From Actinomycetospora sp. NBRC 106378 (GTDB lineage Bacteria > Actinomycetota > Actinomycetes > Mycobacteriales > Pseudonocardiaceae): DNA of 64,000 bases. The notes under the pieces were generated by a model. That model saw nothing but the letters and a program-made list of their open reading frames with translations. It searched no databases and was not told where the DNA came from. The first letter of the stretch is position 1. Each line of letters opens with the position of its first letter. A program made the translations under genes and the position numbers. The stretch covers positions 160,927-224,926 of the forward strand of contig NZ_BSTT01000010.1 of the NCBI RefSeq assembly GCF_030269685.1, written 5' to 3'. Below, piece after piece: positions 26,856 through 35,543 of the stretch.

Positions 26856-27914
26856 TCACCCCGGGCGGAGGGCCTCGCTCTCCGCCCGGTGGGCCGCGCG
26901 CACGCGCCGACCCACCTCGGCCTTCAGATCGGCCGCTGGTACCCACCCCTCGCTCGATCCGACACCGGAGAGATTCACCCCGACCACACCGTCGAGCGCG
27001 AGCAGCGCCCGCGCCTCCGCGACGGCCACCTCGATGCCGGCCTCGACGGGGTCGTCGGCGTCGACCACGGTCGCGACCGCCTCCGGGTCGAGGTCCAGTC
27101 CCGGGAGGTCGGCCAGCGCCCGGGCGGTGCGGGCGTCGGTGAACACGGCGACCCCGGCGACGACGGGGACGGTGACGCCGGCCGCGCGACCCGCCGTCAG
27201 GAAGTCGGCGAGCACCGCGGGTGAGGCGACGTGGTTGGAGACCACGAGGCGGGCTCCGGCGGCCTGCTTGGCCGCGAGCGCCGCGGCCCGGCCCGCGGTC
27301 GGCGGCGCGGCGGGCGCCACCGTCGCCGTGGCGACGAGTCCGGCGGAGGCGACGAGGTGCGCGAGCCGGGTCGCGTCGAGGTCGAAGACCTGGGTGGCTC
27401 CCGCGCCGACCGTGGTCCCCGCCCCGCTGCCGGGGCGGCTGTCCCCGGTCACGCACAGCACGCCGCCCACCCCGAGCGCCGCGAGCCCGATGACCTCCTG
27501 CTCCAGCACCACCCGGTTGCGGTCCCGGCAGGTCAGCGTCACCCACGGTCGGGTGCCGAGCTCGAGCAGCTGCGCGGCGAGCATCGTGGGCGGGAAGTCG
27601 GCGCGGTCGTGCAGGTCGGCGACCAGCAGGGCGTCCGAGCCCTCGGCCAGCCGGGTGGCCACCGCGCGCAGCGTCGCCGGGTCACGGGCGGGGACCGAGA
27701 GGTCGGAGAGCACCAGCGGCGGGTCGACGACGGCGGGGGCGTCCGGTTCCGGTCCGTCCCACGCCAGCACGGGCGACCCGGAGGTCCAGGGGCAGGGCAG
27801 CGCCTCGTCCAGTTCGCAGGCCCCGGAGGGGCGGACCCCGCCGCACGGGCCGTACTGCATCCGCTTCGGACAGCTGATCACCACGGCGGGGTGCCCCGTC
27901 CGGGCCCGGGGCAT
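26856..27914 (-). CDS. MTHFR_C plus MetF-like fusion protein
   Basis: A 352-residue protein. Residues 13-45 form the Cys motif of the methylenetetrahydrofolate reductase C-terminal domain (Pfam MTHFR_C): CPKRMQYGPCGG, then GAC and PCPW, giving C15, C24, C33 and C41. The rest is a MetF-like TIM barrel with VLSDLSVPARD, VTLTCRDRNR, CVTGDS and a C-terminal GVVGVNLSG. The Cys domain sits before the barrel, the reverse of the family name. It probably acts on methylene-THF with an iron-sulfur cluster, but flavin and NADH residues cannot be confirmed by eye. A small gene precedes it and a methyltransferase follows. Confidence 0.75.
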   Translation of the reverse strand: MPRARTGHPAVVISCPKRMQYGPCGGVRPSGACELDEALPCPWTSGSPVLAWDGPEPDAPAVVDPPLVLSDLSVPARDPATLRAVATRLAEGSDALLVADLHDRADFPPTMLAAQLLELGTRPWVTLTCRDRNRVVLEQEVIGLAALGVGGVLCVTGDSRPGSGAGTTVGAGATQVFDLDATRLAHLVASAGLVATATVAPAAPPTAGRAAALAAKQAAGARLVVSNHVASPAVLADFLTAGRAAGVTVPVVAGVAVFTDARTARALADLPGLDLDPEAVATVVDADDPVEAGIEVAVAEARALLALDGVVGVNLSGVGSSEGWVPAADLKAEVGRRVRAAHRAESEALRPG

Positions 27915-27941
27915 CCCGTGCGGCCGGTCCGGCGCGGGGGA

Positions 27942-28139
27942 TCAGGCGGGGCGGCCCGGGGCGTCCAGCAGGCCGGCCGCGCGGAGGCGGGCGGCGACGA
28001 GCTGGTCGGCGAGCGGCAGGCCGTCGACGAGGATGCGACCCCCCACGACCGTCCCGCGGCCGGACGCGATCGCGGCGAGGACGGCACGGTCGCGGGCGGA
28101 CAGGATGGCGAGCTCGGGCGCGGGGTCGATGGCGGTCAC
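27942..28139 (-). CDS. Small hypothetical protein
   Basis: A 65-residue protein with GTG start after GAGGAG. Helical, with LSARDRAVLAAIASGRG and LADQLVAARLRAAGLL, which could be a small winged-helix-like unit. It lies 27 bases upstream of the MTHFR-like gene on the same strand. No family recognised. Confidence 0.5.
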   Translation of the reverse strand: MTAIDPAPELAILSARDRAVLAAIASGRGTVVGGRILVDGLPLADQLVAARLRAAGLLDAPGRPA

Positions 28140-28241
28140 GGTGGCTCCTCGGGGCGTCGCTGAAGTCGTCGGTGATGAGGAGAAGGCCGGCGGCCGCCCG
28201 AGGTTGCGCCGTCGGGGAGCAGACCGCCCGGTCGGGTGGGC

Positions 28242-29699
28242 TCAACCCCCCAGCAGGAGGACCAGCCCCGCGGCGAGCGCGGCCACGATCAGCAGGACGA
28301 CGAGCACCCGCAGCACCGTCCGACGCCGGCCGGTCGGGGTGGGTGCGGGGGCCCGGGGCGGGACGGGGGGCCGCGGTGGTCCGGGTGGTGGTGCGGGTGG
28401 TCGGGGCCCGGCCGGGAACGTGGCGGGGAGGTGCGGGCGGGCCGGACCACCCGGCGACCCGGGCGGCCCCGGCGCGCGGAAGGAGTCCGTGCCGAGCCCC
28501 GGGCGGGCGGGGCCCGCCGGTCGGTCGGGCGCGGTCCGGGGCGCGACCCGGACCGCGGTGGTGCGCGCGTCCTCGTTCGCCGGGCGCAGCGGCGTGAGGG
28601 TGGTGCGGCCGTCCTCGACCGCGGTGCCGGAGCGGCCGGCGGACGGGGCGGGGCGGGCCGCACCGAGGCGCACGGCACCCAGGGCGACGACGTGGTCGGG
28701 CCGGGCCTCCACCACGACGGGCGCCGCCACCGCCGTCCGGACCGCGCGGACCAGCAGCGGCACCCGGGCCGAGCCGCCGACCAGGAGCACGGCGACCGGG
28801 CCGGCGGCGTCCGCGGACGCCGCGGCCTCGAGGGCCTGCCGCAGCGCCGCCACCGCGCGCTCCACCACGGGCGCGATCCGCTGCTCGAACGCCGTCCGCC
28901 GCACGGTCACGTCGGCGTGGCGGCCGGGCAGCAGCAGCGGCACCCGGACCTCCGTGTCGGTCGAGAGCGCCTCCTTCGCCGCGACGCAGTCCGCCCGGAA
29001 CCGGGCCAGGGCCGGCCCGGACGACGGGTCCTCCGGGTCGAGCTCGGCGAGCGGCCCGCCGGCCGCCTCGTCGACCACCGCCGCGAGGGCCTCGTCGAGG
29101 TCGTCGCCGCCGAGACGTTCCACCGCCACCGGGACCCCGACGACGGCGCCCCCGGACACCACGGTCGCCTCGCAGGAGGTGCCCCCGACGTCGAGGACCG
29201 CCACCGGCCCGTCCGGGAGCCCGCGCACCACGTCGACCTGCCGCACCGCGGCGACCGGATCGGTCACGGTCAGGACGTCCGGCAGCCCGGCCGCCGCGGC
29301 GACGTCCTCGACGAGCCCGCGCCGGTAGGGCCCCCAGGAGGCGGGGTGGGTGAGCACCACCCGGTCGGGCCGACCGCCGCGCGCGGCCACGGTCCGCTCG
29401 ACGGCGCCGCGCAGCAGGGCGCCCAGCAGGTCGGTCGGGGACACGCCCTCCCCGCCGAGGAGGAACGGCGTCGGGTCCCCGAGGCGGCGGCGGATCCCGC
29501 GCGCCACCCGCTCGGGGTCGGCCACCGCCCGGCGCAGCGCCGCGTCCCCGGTGATCAGCGCGCCGTCGCCGCGGCGGGCGACGGCGGCCGGGGTGAGCAG
29601 CGTGGCGTCGCCGAGCGTGACCGCCTCCGCCCGGTCGGCGTCCCCCGCGGCGGCCGCGACCGTGGTCGACCCGAGGTCGACACCGAGGACGTAGGCCAC
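28242..29699 (-). CDS. Hsp70-family protein with C-terminal membrane anchor
   Basis: A 485-residue actin-fold ATPase. The DnaK-like phosphate-binding motifs are YVLGVDLGSTTVA at the N-terminus, VAVLDVGGTSCEATVV near residue 170 and VAVLLVGGSARVPLLV near 310. The substrate-binding domain of DnaK is missing; instead a long Pro/Gly-rich linker leads to one C-terminal helix (VLRVLVVLLIVAALAAGLVLLL). So it is a membrane-tethered Hsp70-like ATPase with its catalytic domain in the cytoplasm. GTG at 29699 follows GGGAGGG. Its role is unknown; actinobacteria often carry several. Confidence 0.82.
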   Translation of the reverse strand: MAYVLGVDLGSTTVAAAAGDADRAEAVTLGDATLLTPAAVARRGDGALITGDAALRRAVADPERVARGIRRRLGDPTPFLLGGEGVSPTDLLGALLRGAVERTVAARGGRPDRVVLTHPASWGPYRRGLVEDVAAAAGLPDVLTVTDPVAAVRQVDVVRGLPDGPVAVLDVGGTSCEATVVSGGAVVGVPVAVERLGGDDLDEALAAVVDEAAGGPLAELDPEDPSSGPALARFRADCVAAKEALSTDTEVRVPLLLPGRHADVTVRRTAFEQRIAPVVERAVAALRQALEAAASADAAGPVAVLLVGGSARVPLLVRAVRTAVAAPVVVEARPDHVVALGAVRLGAARPAPSAGRSGTAVEDGRTTLTPLRPANEDARTTAVRVAPRTAPDRPAGPARPGLGTDSFRAPGPPGSPGGPARPHLPATFPAGPRPPAPPPGPPRPPVPPRAPAPTPTGRRRTVLRVLVVLLIVAALAAGLVLLLGG

Positions 29700-29894
29700 G
29701 GTCCCTCCCGGTCGGCCGGCGACGTTGTGCACGGATCGTAACCACGGGTGGTGCGAACGGACGAGTGTCTCGGGCACGATGCCGCGATGCGCCACGTGTC
29801 GTCACCCCGGAGCCGCGTCAAGGGGGCAGGCCCTACCCGCCAGGGGGGCGTTCCCCCTGCCCCCGTCCGGCGTGCAGCCCGCACACTCGCGTCC

Positions 29895-30443
29895 ATGACG
29901 ACGGCGGACGGCCCCACCCGCCGTCGGGACGCCCGGCGGGAGCACTGGGCGCGTCGCCGGCGGCTGGAGCGGCGGCTGCACGACGGCGCGGCGGTACGGA
30001 TCTCCTCGCTCGCCCTGCGGCTCGGGGTGCTCGACGCCCCGCGGGAGCAGATCGAGGCCCTCCAGGAGGAGGTGGCCGCGGCGCTCGACGAGCTGCGCGC
30101 CGTGGCGGCCGGGATCTACCCGCCGCTGCTGCACGAGGCCGGGCTCGGACCGGCCCTGGCGGAGCGTGCCCGGTCCACGGGGGCCGACGTGGCGCTGGAC
30201 GTCACCGCGGACCGCGCCGGCCCCGCCGCCGAGGGCGCGGCGTACTTCGCGCTGGTGGAGGTCCTCGCCGCGACCCCCGGCCCGCTCGCGGTCTCCGCCC
30301 GCCGCGAGGGCGTCTCCCTCGTCGTCGTGATTACGGGGGCCGATCCGGCGCTCGCCGCGGTCCTCGTCGACGAGGCCGCACCGCTCGGCGGCGACGTGCG
30401 CGCCACGGCGTCGCGGATCGTCGGGAGGTTCCCGTGCGGGTAG
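29895..30443 (+). CDS. Truncated NarL-type sensor kinase-like protein
   Basis: A 182-residue soluble protein. It keeps the HisKA_3 dimerisation helices with the phospho-accepting LHDG (H29) and the GIYPPLLHEAGLGPAL turn. The ATP-binding domain that should follow is degenerate: the N-box position reads ALVEVLAATPG without the Asn, and no G-boxes are visible. It can probably accept or pass phosphate, or form heterodimers, but not bind ATP normally. The ATG at 29895 is chosen since the upstream frame has no SD. It overlaps the response regulator by 10 bases. Confidence 0.75.
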   Translation: MTTADGPTRRRDARREHWARRRRLERRLHDGAAVRISSLALRLGVLDAPREQIEALQEEVAAALDELRAVAAGIYPPLLHEAGLGPALAERARSTGADVALDVTADRAGPAAEGAAYFALVEVLAATPGPLAVSARREGVSLVVVITGADPALAAVLVDEAAPLGGDVRATASRIVGRFPCG

Positions 30444-31102
30444 CGCTGGCCGAGGACGGTGCCCTGTTCCGCCAGGGCCTGGTCATGCTGCTGGAGGCGG
30501 CCGGGCACGAGGTCGTCGCGGTCGAGCCCGGCGGCGACGAGCTCCTGCGGGCGCTCGCCGGCCGCCCGGTCGACGTGGCGGTGCTCGACATCCGGATGCC
30601 ACCCGAGCCCGACGGCGGGCTCGTCACCGCCGAGCGCCTCCGGGCGAGCCACCCGGACACCGGGCTGCTGTTCCTCTCCCACTACGCCGAGTCGCACTAC
30701 CTCGTGCGCATCCTAGAGATCGGTACCGAGCGGATCGGCTACCGGTTGAAGGAGAAGGTCGGCAGCGTCGACGTCCTGTCCGACACGCTCACCCGGATCG
30801 CCGAGGGCGAGATCGTCATCGAGCCGGTGCTGGCGCGCCGGCTCGTCGAGAAGCCCCGCACCGACCGTGCGGACGTGGTGGCGGCGCTGTCCGAGCGCGA
30901 GCGCGACGTCGTCCGGCTCATGGCCGAGGGGCGGTCCAACGCCGCCATCGCCGGAGCGCTCTACGTGAGCGGCAAGGCGGTGGAGAAGCACATCGCGAGC
31001 ATCTTCGACAAGTTCGGTCTGCACGCCGACGCGAGCGAGAGCAACCGGCGGGTCCTGGCGGTGCTCACCTACCTGCGGTCCCAGCAGGGCGAGCGGTCGT
31101 GA
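30434..31102 (+). CDS. NarL/FixJ-type response regulator
   Basis: A 222-residue regulator with a complete receiver domain: acidic pair in LAEDG, phosphorylated D52 in VLDIRMPP, Ser in FLSHY and Lys in YRLKEKV. The C-terminal LuxR helix-turn-helix reads LSERERDVVRLMAEGRSNAAIAGALYVSGKAVEKHIASIFDKFGL. GTG start. It is the only DNA-binding protein in a four-gene operon with three kinase-like genes, so it is the presumed shared output. Confidence 0.92.
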   Translation: MRVALAEDGALFRQGLVMLLEAAGHEVVAVEPGGDELLRALAGRPVDVAVLDIRMPPEPDGGLVTAERLRASHPDTGLLFLSHYAESHYLVRILEIGTERIGYRLKEKVGSVDVLSDTLTRIAEGEIVIEPVLARRLVEKPRTDRADVVAALSERERDVVRLMAEGRSNAAIAGALYVSGKAVEKHIASIFDKFGLHADASESNRRVLAVLTYLRSQQGERS

Positions 31103-32358
31103 CGCCGGGCGCGCCGCGCGCGCTCGCCGTCGCGGGCGTCGTCGCGATCTGCCTGCTCCTCGCGGTGGTGGCCGGCGAGCTCGTGCTCGGCCCGGCCGGA
31201 CCGGTGCTCGCCCCGTTCGCCGGGGTCGGGCTGGCGGCGGCGGTGCTCGCCGCGGCGGGTCCCGCCGGGACCGGCCCGGGACCCTCGGCCGACGCCGGAC
31301 GGTCCGCGGTGCTCGCGGCCGCGACCGGGGACGCGAGCTCGCTGCCCGCGCTCGCCCACGTGCTGGCCGAGGGCACCCGCGCACCGCACGCCGACGTGTG
31401 GCTGGCGGGCGGCGACGGCCTCGTCGGGCGGACGGGGGAACGCGTCGCCGACCTCGCGGCGCTCCTCGCCCGGCCCGACGTCGACCACGCCCACCCGGTC
31501 CTCGACCGCGCGTCCGGGTCGGCGCCCGGATCGGCGTCGCCGGAGCTGCGGGCGGTGCTGACGGTCGGCAAGCCGGGCCGGCCGGTCACGGCGGCCGACC
31601 GCGCCCTGGTCGCCGACGTCGCGGCGGCCACCGGGCTGCTCGTCCGCGGCCTGGCCCGCGGCGAGGAGCTGCGCGACCGGGTCGCCCGCGTCGCCGAGCT
31701 CGCCCGCCAGACCGAGGAGTCCACCCGCCGCCTCGGCCGGGCGCGGGAGGCCGAGCGGCGTCGCCTCGCCGCCGAGCTGGCGGAGGCCACCTCCGGACGG
31801 CTCGCCGCCCTGCGCCGCGCCGTCGACGACGCCGGGGAGGTGCTCGACGACGGCCTCGCCCCCGACGCCGACGACGCCGACCGGGACGAGGCGGCCGACC
31901 TCGCCCGCCACCACCTGGACACGGCGCGCGCCCGCCTCGAGGACCTGCTCGACCGGTTCCGGGTCATCGCCCGCGGCGTGCACCCGGCGGTGCTGCGCGA
32001 CGAGGGCCTGCGGGCCGCGCTGGAGGAGGTGGTGGCCGACCTGCCCCGCCCGGTGCGCCTCGCCGGCCGCTGGCCCGACCGGCTGCCCTGGGAGGTGGAG
32101 TCCGGGCTGTACCACGCGGCCGTCGCGGTCCTCGCCGCCGTTCCCGGGGAGGGACCGCTCGAGGTCACCCTGGGCCGCGCGGGCGACCGCGCGACCGTGG
32201 AGGTCGCGCTGCCCGAGGGGACCGACCACCCGCTGCCCGCGACCGACGGGCTGGCGGAGGAGGCCGACCGGCTGACCGCCCTCGGCGGGGCGCTGGACGT
32301 CGACGCGGGTGGCCTGCGGGCCTGGCTCCCCGTCGAGCTGGCCCCGGAGGCGGGCTGA
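31099..32358 (+). CDS. NarL-type pseudokinase
   Basis: A 419-residue protein. Two N-terminal membrane segments (about residues 8 to 55), a GAF-like region, a coiled helix, then a HisKA_3 domain at about 205-300. In the usual ERxRLxxxLHDG the His is Ala228 (ERRRLAAELAEATSG), so phosphorylation cannot occur there. The later turn GVHPAVLRDEGLRAAL is kept, but the ATPase region has no N-box Asn and no glycine-rich lid. I read it as a non-catalytic partner or sensor for the complete kinase encoded next. GTG start overlaps the regulator stop; its stop overlaps the next ATG. Confidence 0.78.
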   Translation: MTPGAPRALAVAGVVAICLLLAVVAGELVLGPAGPVLAPFAGVGLAAAVLAAAGPAGTGPGPSADAGRSAVLAAATGDASSLPALAHVLAEGTRAPHADVWLAGGDGLVGRTGERVADLAALLARPDVDHAHPVLDRASGSAPGSASPELRAVLTVGKPGRPVTAADRALVADVAAATGLLVRGLARGEELRDRVARVAELARQTEESTRRLGRAREAERRRLAAELAEATSGRLAALRRAVDDAGEVLDDGLAPDADDADRDEAADLARHHLDTARARLEDLLDRFRVIARGVHPAVLRDEGLRAALEEVVADLPRPVRLAGRWPDRLPWEVESGLYHAAVAVLAAVPGEGPLEVTLGRAGDRATVEVALPEGTDHPLPATDGLAEEADRLTALGGALDVDAGGLRAWLPVELAPEAG

Positions 32359-35300
32359 TGACCGTGACCACGGCGGACGCCGCGAGCCCGGTCCCGGCCG
32401 CCCCGCCGCGCGCCCGCCGGTCCTCCCCGGCGCGCGTCGCGTACTGGCTCGTGCTCGGCGTCGTCACGACGATGACGCTGGTCTGGCTGACCGTCGGGGC
32501 GGTCGTCGCGATCTCGGGTGCGACCGGCCCGGGGGCGCTGAACGAGCCGCCCGGGCAGGCCGTCGTGGACTACCTGGCGAGCGGGGTGGCGCTCGGCGTC
32601 GCCGTGGTCCTGCTGCGCTCCGGGGGAGACGCGTGGCCGACCCGGCTCCTCGCCCTCGCCATGGTCGGGACGGCGGGTGCGTTCAACCTGCAGGCCCACG
32701 CCGCGACCTCCGCCGTCCGGGCGGCGACGGGGGTGGAGATCGGCGAGCTGCACCAGGTGCTGCTGCACGGCATCGCGGGCGCGGCCTACGCCGGGGCGTT
32801 GCTGACCGTCGTCGGGGGGCCCGCGGGACGGCGGTCCCGGCTGCTGGTCCCGGTCGTGGCCGCGGTGCTCTTCGTCGCGGGCCTCGGCACGGCGCTGCTG
32901 CCGCACACCGTGAGCTGCGTCGTCTTCTTCGGGTTCGGGGTGCCGGTGCTCGGCGTCGCCGCCGTCGGGCCCGCCGTGCGCCGCGGCCCGGACCCCGAGG
33001 CCCGCGCGCGGGCCCGGCTGCTCACCAGCGTCCTGGTCGCCGCGCTCGGGGCGGTGCTGGTCCTCGGGGTGCTGACGCTCGTGCTCGCCGGACTCGACCG
33101 GCCCGGCCTCACGATCGACGATCCCACGGCCCGGCACGGCGGCCCGGGCACCGTCCTGCCGCTCGCGTTGCTGTTCTGGTTCGCCCGGCTCACCGCGGCC
33201 GTCGTCGCGCTCGCCGTGCTCGCGGCCCGGCGCGCCCGCTCGGCGGAGCGGCTGCTGCACCGCGGCCTCGCGGCCCTGCTCACGGTGGTGACGCTGGGCG
33301 GGGTGGCGGTGCTGCTCGCGACGCTGGTCCCGGCGCTGTCGGGCCGGGCCGCGGGCGGGACGGTCACGGGGTGGGTGCTCGCCACCGCCGTCGTCGCGGT
33401 CCTGTGGCTCCCCGGGTCGCGCGCCGCCGACCGGCTCGCCGAGCGCCTCCTCTACGGCGACCGGGCCACCCCCGCCGCTGTCCTCGCGGGCCTCGGCGCC
33501 ACCACCCGGGGGGACGCCCCCCTCGACGCGGTGCCCGAGGCCGTGGGGCGGGCCCTCGGCGCGCGGGCCGTCCGGCTCACGGTGCACCGGGACGGGCTGC
33601 GCGACCGCGTCCTGGCCTGGTGCGAGCCCGGCGCCGGCGAGGACGAGGTCCGGTTCCCGGTCCACCACGACGGCCGTGAGGTCGGCGCGCTCGCGGTCGA
33701 CGCCGAGACCCTCGCCGGCAGCGGGGACCGGACCCGGCTCGTCGCCGAGGTCGCCGACGGCCTCGGCGGGGCACTCGCGGCGTACCGGCTCGAGATCGAG
33801 CTCGAGCGCCAGCTCCGCGCGGGCGTCGCGCACGCCGAGCGGATCGCGGCCGCCCGGCGGCGCCTGGTCGCCGAGACCGACGCCGAGCGGCGCGGCCTGG
33901 AGCGCGACCTGCACGACGGGGCCCAGCACCACCTGGTCTCGCTGCGGCTGACCCTCGGTCTGGTCGAGCACCTCGTCGGCGCGGGCCGGCTCGCGGAGGC
34001 CCGCGAACGCCTCGACACGCTCGGCGAACAGCTCGACACCGCGGCCGCGGTGCTCGCGGAGACCGCGAGCGGGGTGTCGGCCGCCGCCGTGGCCCGGCTC
34101 GGTCTGGTCGCGGCCCTGACGGCGGACCTCGCGGGCGACCGGACGGTCACCCTCACCGCGGACCGGGTCGCCCGGTACGACGCGGAGGTGGAGGCCGCGA
34201 TGTACTTCGTGTGCCTCGAGGCGGTGAACAACGCCCGCAAGCACGCCGGCGGCGCGCCGGTCCGGGTCCGGGTGACGGGTCACCGGTCGGCCCTGGTGCT
34301 CGAGGTGGCCGACGACGGCCCCGGTTTCACCGTGCGCCACGACGGTGCGGGGCGGGGTCTGCACAACCTCGGGTCCCGCCTCGCCCGCGTCGGGGGCCGG
34401 GTGACCGTGACCTCCGCGCCGGGGGAGGGGACGACCGTCCGCGCGGAGGTCCCGCTGACCGTCGGGGAACCGGGAGCGCCGACCGGACCCGCCGTCGGGA
34501 CCCGGACCGGGAGCCCCACGGTCGCCGTGCCGGCCGCCCCCGCCGTCGACCTGCGTCCGCCCGCCGTCGTCCCCCGCCTCGCGCCGGGTCCGCGCATCAC
34601 GGGCCGCCGCGTCGGACCGCCGCTGCCCGATCCCGGCTCCGGGCTCTTCACCGCGACCCAGACGGTCCTGCGCCGGGCCGTCGAGCAGGTCCCGGTCGGC
34701 GATCCGGCCGCGGCCACGGTGAGCGACCTCGCGGCCGTCCTCGTCCTGCCGTGGCGCTACGGGGTCACCGGCCCGACCCCGCGCGACGCCGCCGCCGTCG
34801 CCGGGGCGCTGACCGGACTGGTCGAGCGCCCGGCGGCGGTCGTCGACCTCGCCGCGCGGGCCGCGCTCGGTCCGATGGGCACGGACGAGATCGTCGACGG
34901 GCTGGTGCTGCTCGCCGAGGACGACGGCGGCACCCGGGTCCCCGGGTGGCTCGCGGACGTCCCGACGGTGGGCGCGCGGGTCGTCCCCGCCGTGTCCGTG
35001 TCGGTCGACGACCCGCTCACCGGTGTCGTGCGCGTCGCCCTGCCGGGTCCGGGCGCCCTCGGCGGGCGGAACGTGGGCCGCCTCGCGACGGCACTGGTCG
35101 CCCGCTGCCGGCCCCGGGCGGCCCGACGGCGGGCGGCGACGGCACTCGACGCGGCCGACCGGCTCGTGGCCGCGGCCCCCGACCGTCCGTGGAGTCGGTG
35201 GCTCGCGCTCGAGCTGGACCGGGTGCGCTCGGCCGGCGCCCGGGAGCTCGCCGAGGCGGCGCTCGCCGACGACCTCGACGCCGGGCGGGTCGTGCTCCCG

Positions 35301-35543
35301 CCGGGCCGGCGGGAGACGGCGGTGCGCCTGCTCGCGGGCGGTGCGCCGGCGCTCCGGCTCGGCGCCGACGCGGGCACGGACCCGGTCGAGCTCGCCCGGC
35401 TCGCCCGCGAGCAGCGGGTGGCGTGGGCGCGTCTCGCCGGGCACCCCGCCACCGCCCGCGCCGTGCGTGACGCCGCCTCGGTGCTCGCCGAGGCGTGCGA
35501 GGCGGTGCTGGGGACGGTGTCCGGTCAGGACACCTCGTCCTGA
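32358..35543 (+). CDS. Large membrane histidine kinase with extra C-terminal domain
   Basis: A 1061-residue NarL-type kinase. About ten membrane segments fill residues 25-350, a GAF-like domain follows to about 490, then an intact HisKA_3 domain (ERRGLERDLHDGAQHHL, H519) and an intact ATPase domain: N-box NNARKHA (N624/N625), DDGPGF and GRGLHNLGSR. After about residue 700 there is a Pro-rich linker and about 350 residues, mostly helical, that I cannot assign. It is the only complete kinase of the operon. The ATG overlaps the previous stop as TGATG. It overlaps the convergent next gene by 19 bases. Confidence 0.85.
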   Translation: MTVTTADAASPVPAAPPRARRSSPARVAYWLVLGVVTTMTLVWLTVGAVVAISGATGPGALNEPPGQAVVDYLASGVALGVAVVLLRSGGDAWPTRLLALAMVGTAGAFNLQAHAATSAVRAATGVEIGELHQVLLHGIAGAAYAGALLTVVGGPAGRRSRLLVPVVAAVLFVAGLGTALLPHTVSCVVFFGFGVPVLGVAAVGPAVRRGPDPEARARARLLTSVLVAALGAVLVLGVLTLVLAGLDRPGLTIDDPTARHGGPGTVLPLALLFWFARLTAAVVALAVLAARRARSAERLLHRGLAALLTVVTLGGVAVLLATLVPALSGRAAGGTVTGWVLATAVVAVLWLPGSRAADRLAERLLYGDRATPAAVLAGLGATTRGDAPLDAVPEAVGRALGARAVRLTVHRDGLRDRVLAWCEPGAGEDEVRFPVHHDGREVGALAVDAETLAGSGDRTRLVAEVADGLGGALAAYRLEIELERQLRAGVAHAERIAAARRRLVAETDAERRGLERDLHDGAQHHLVSLRLTLGLVEHLVGAGRLAEARERLDTLGEQLDTAAAVLAETASGVSAAAVARLGLVAALTADLAGDRTVTLTADRVARYDAEVEAAMYFVCLEAVNNARKHAGGAPVRVRVTGHRSALVLEVADDGPGFTVRHDGAGRGLHNLGSRLARVGGRVTVTSAPGEGTTVRAEVPLTVGEPGAPTGPAVGTRTGSPTVAVPAAPAVDLRPPAVVPRLAPGPRITGRRVGPPLPDPGSGLFTATQTVLRRAVEQVPVGDPAAATVSDLAAVLVLPWRYGVTGPTPRDAAAVAGALTGLVERPAAVVDLAARAALGPMGTDEIVDGLVLLAEDDGGTRVPGWLADVPTVGARVVPAVSVSVDDPLTGVVRVALPGPGALGGRNVGRLATALVARCRPRAARRRAATALDAADRLVAAAPDRPWSRWLALELDRVRSAGARELAEAALADDLDAGRVVLPPGRRETAVRLLAGGAPALRLGADAGTDPVELARLAREQRVAWARLAGHPATARAVRDAASVLAEACEAVLGTVSGQDTSS

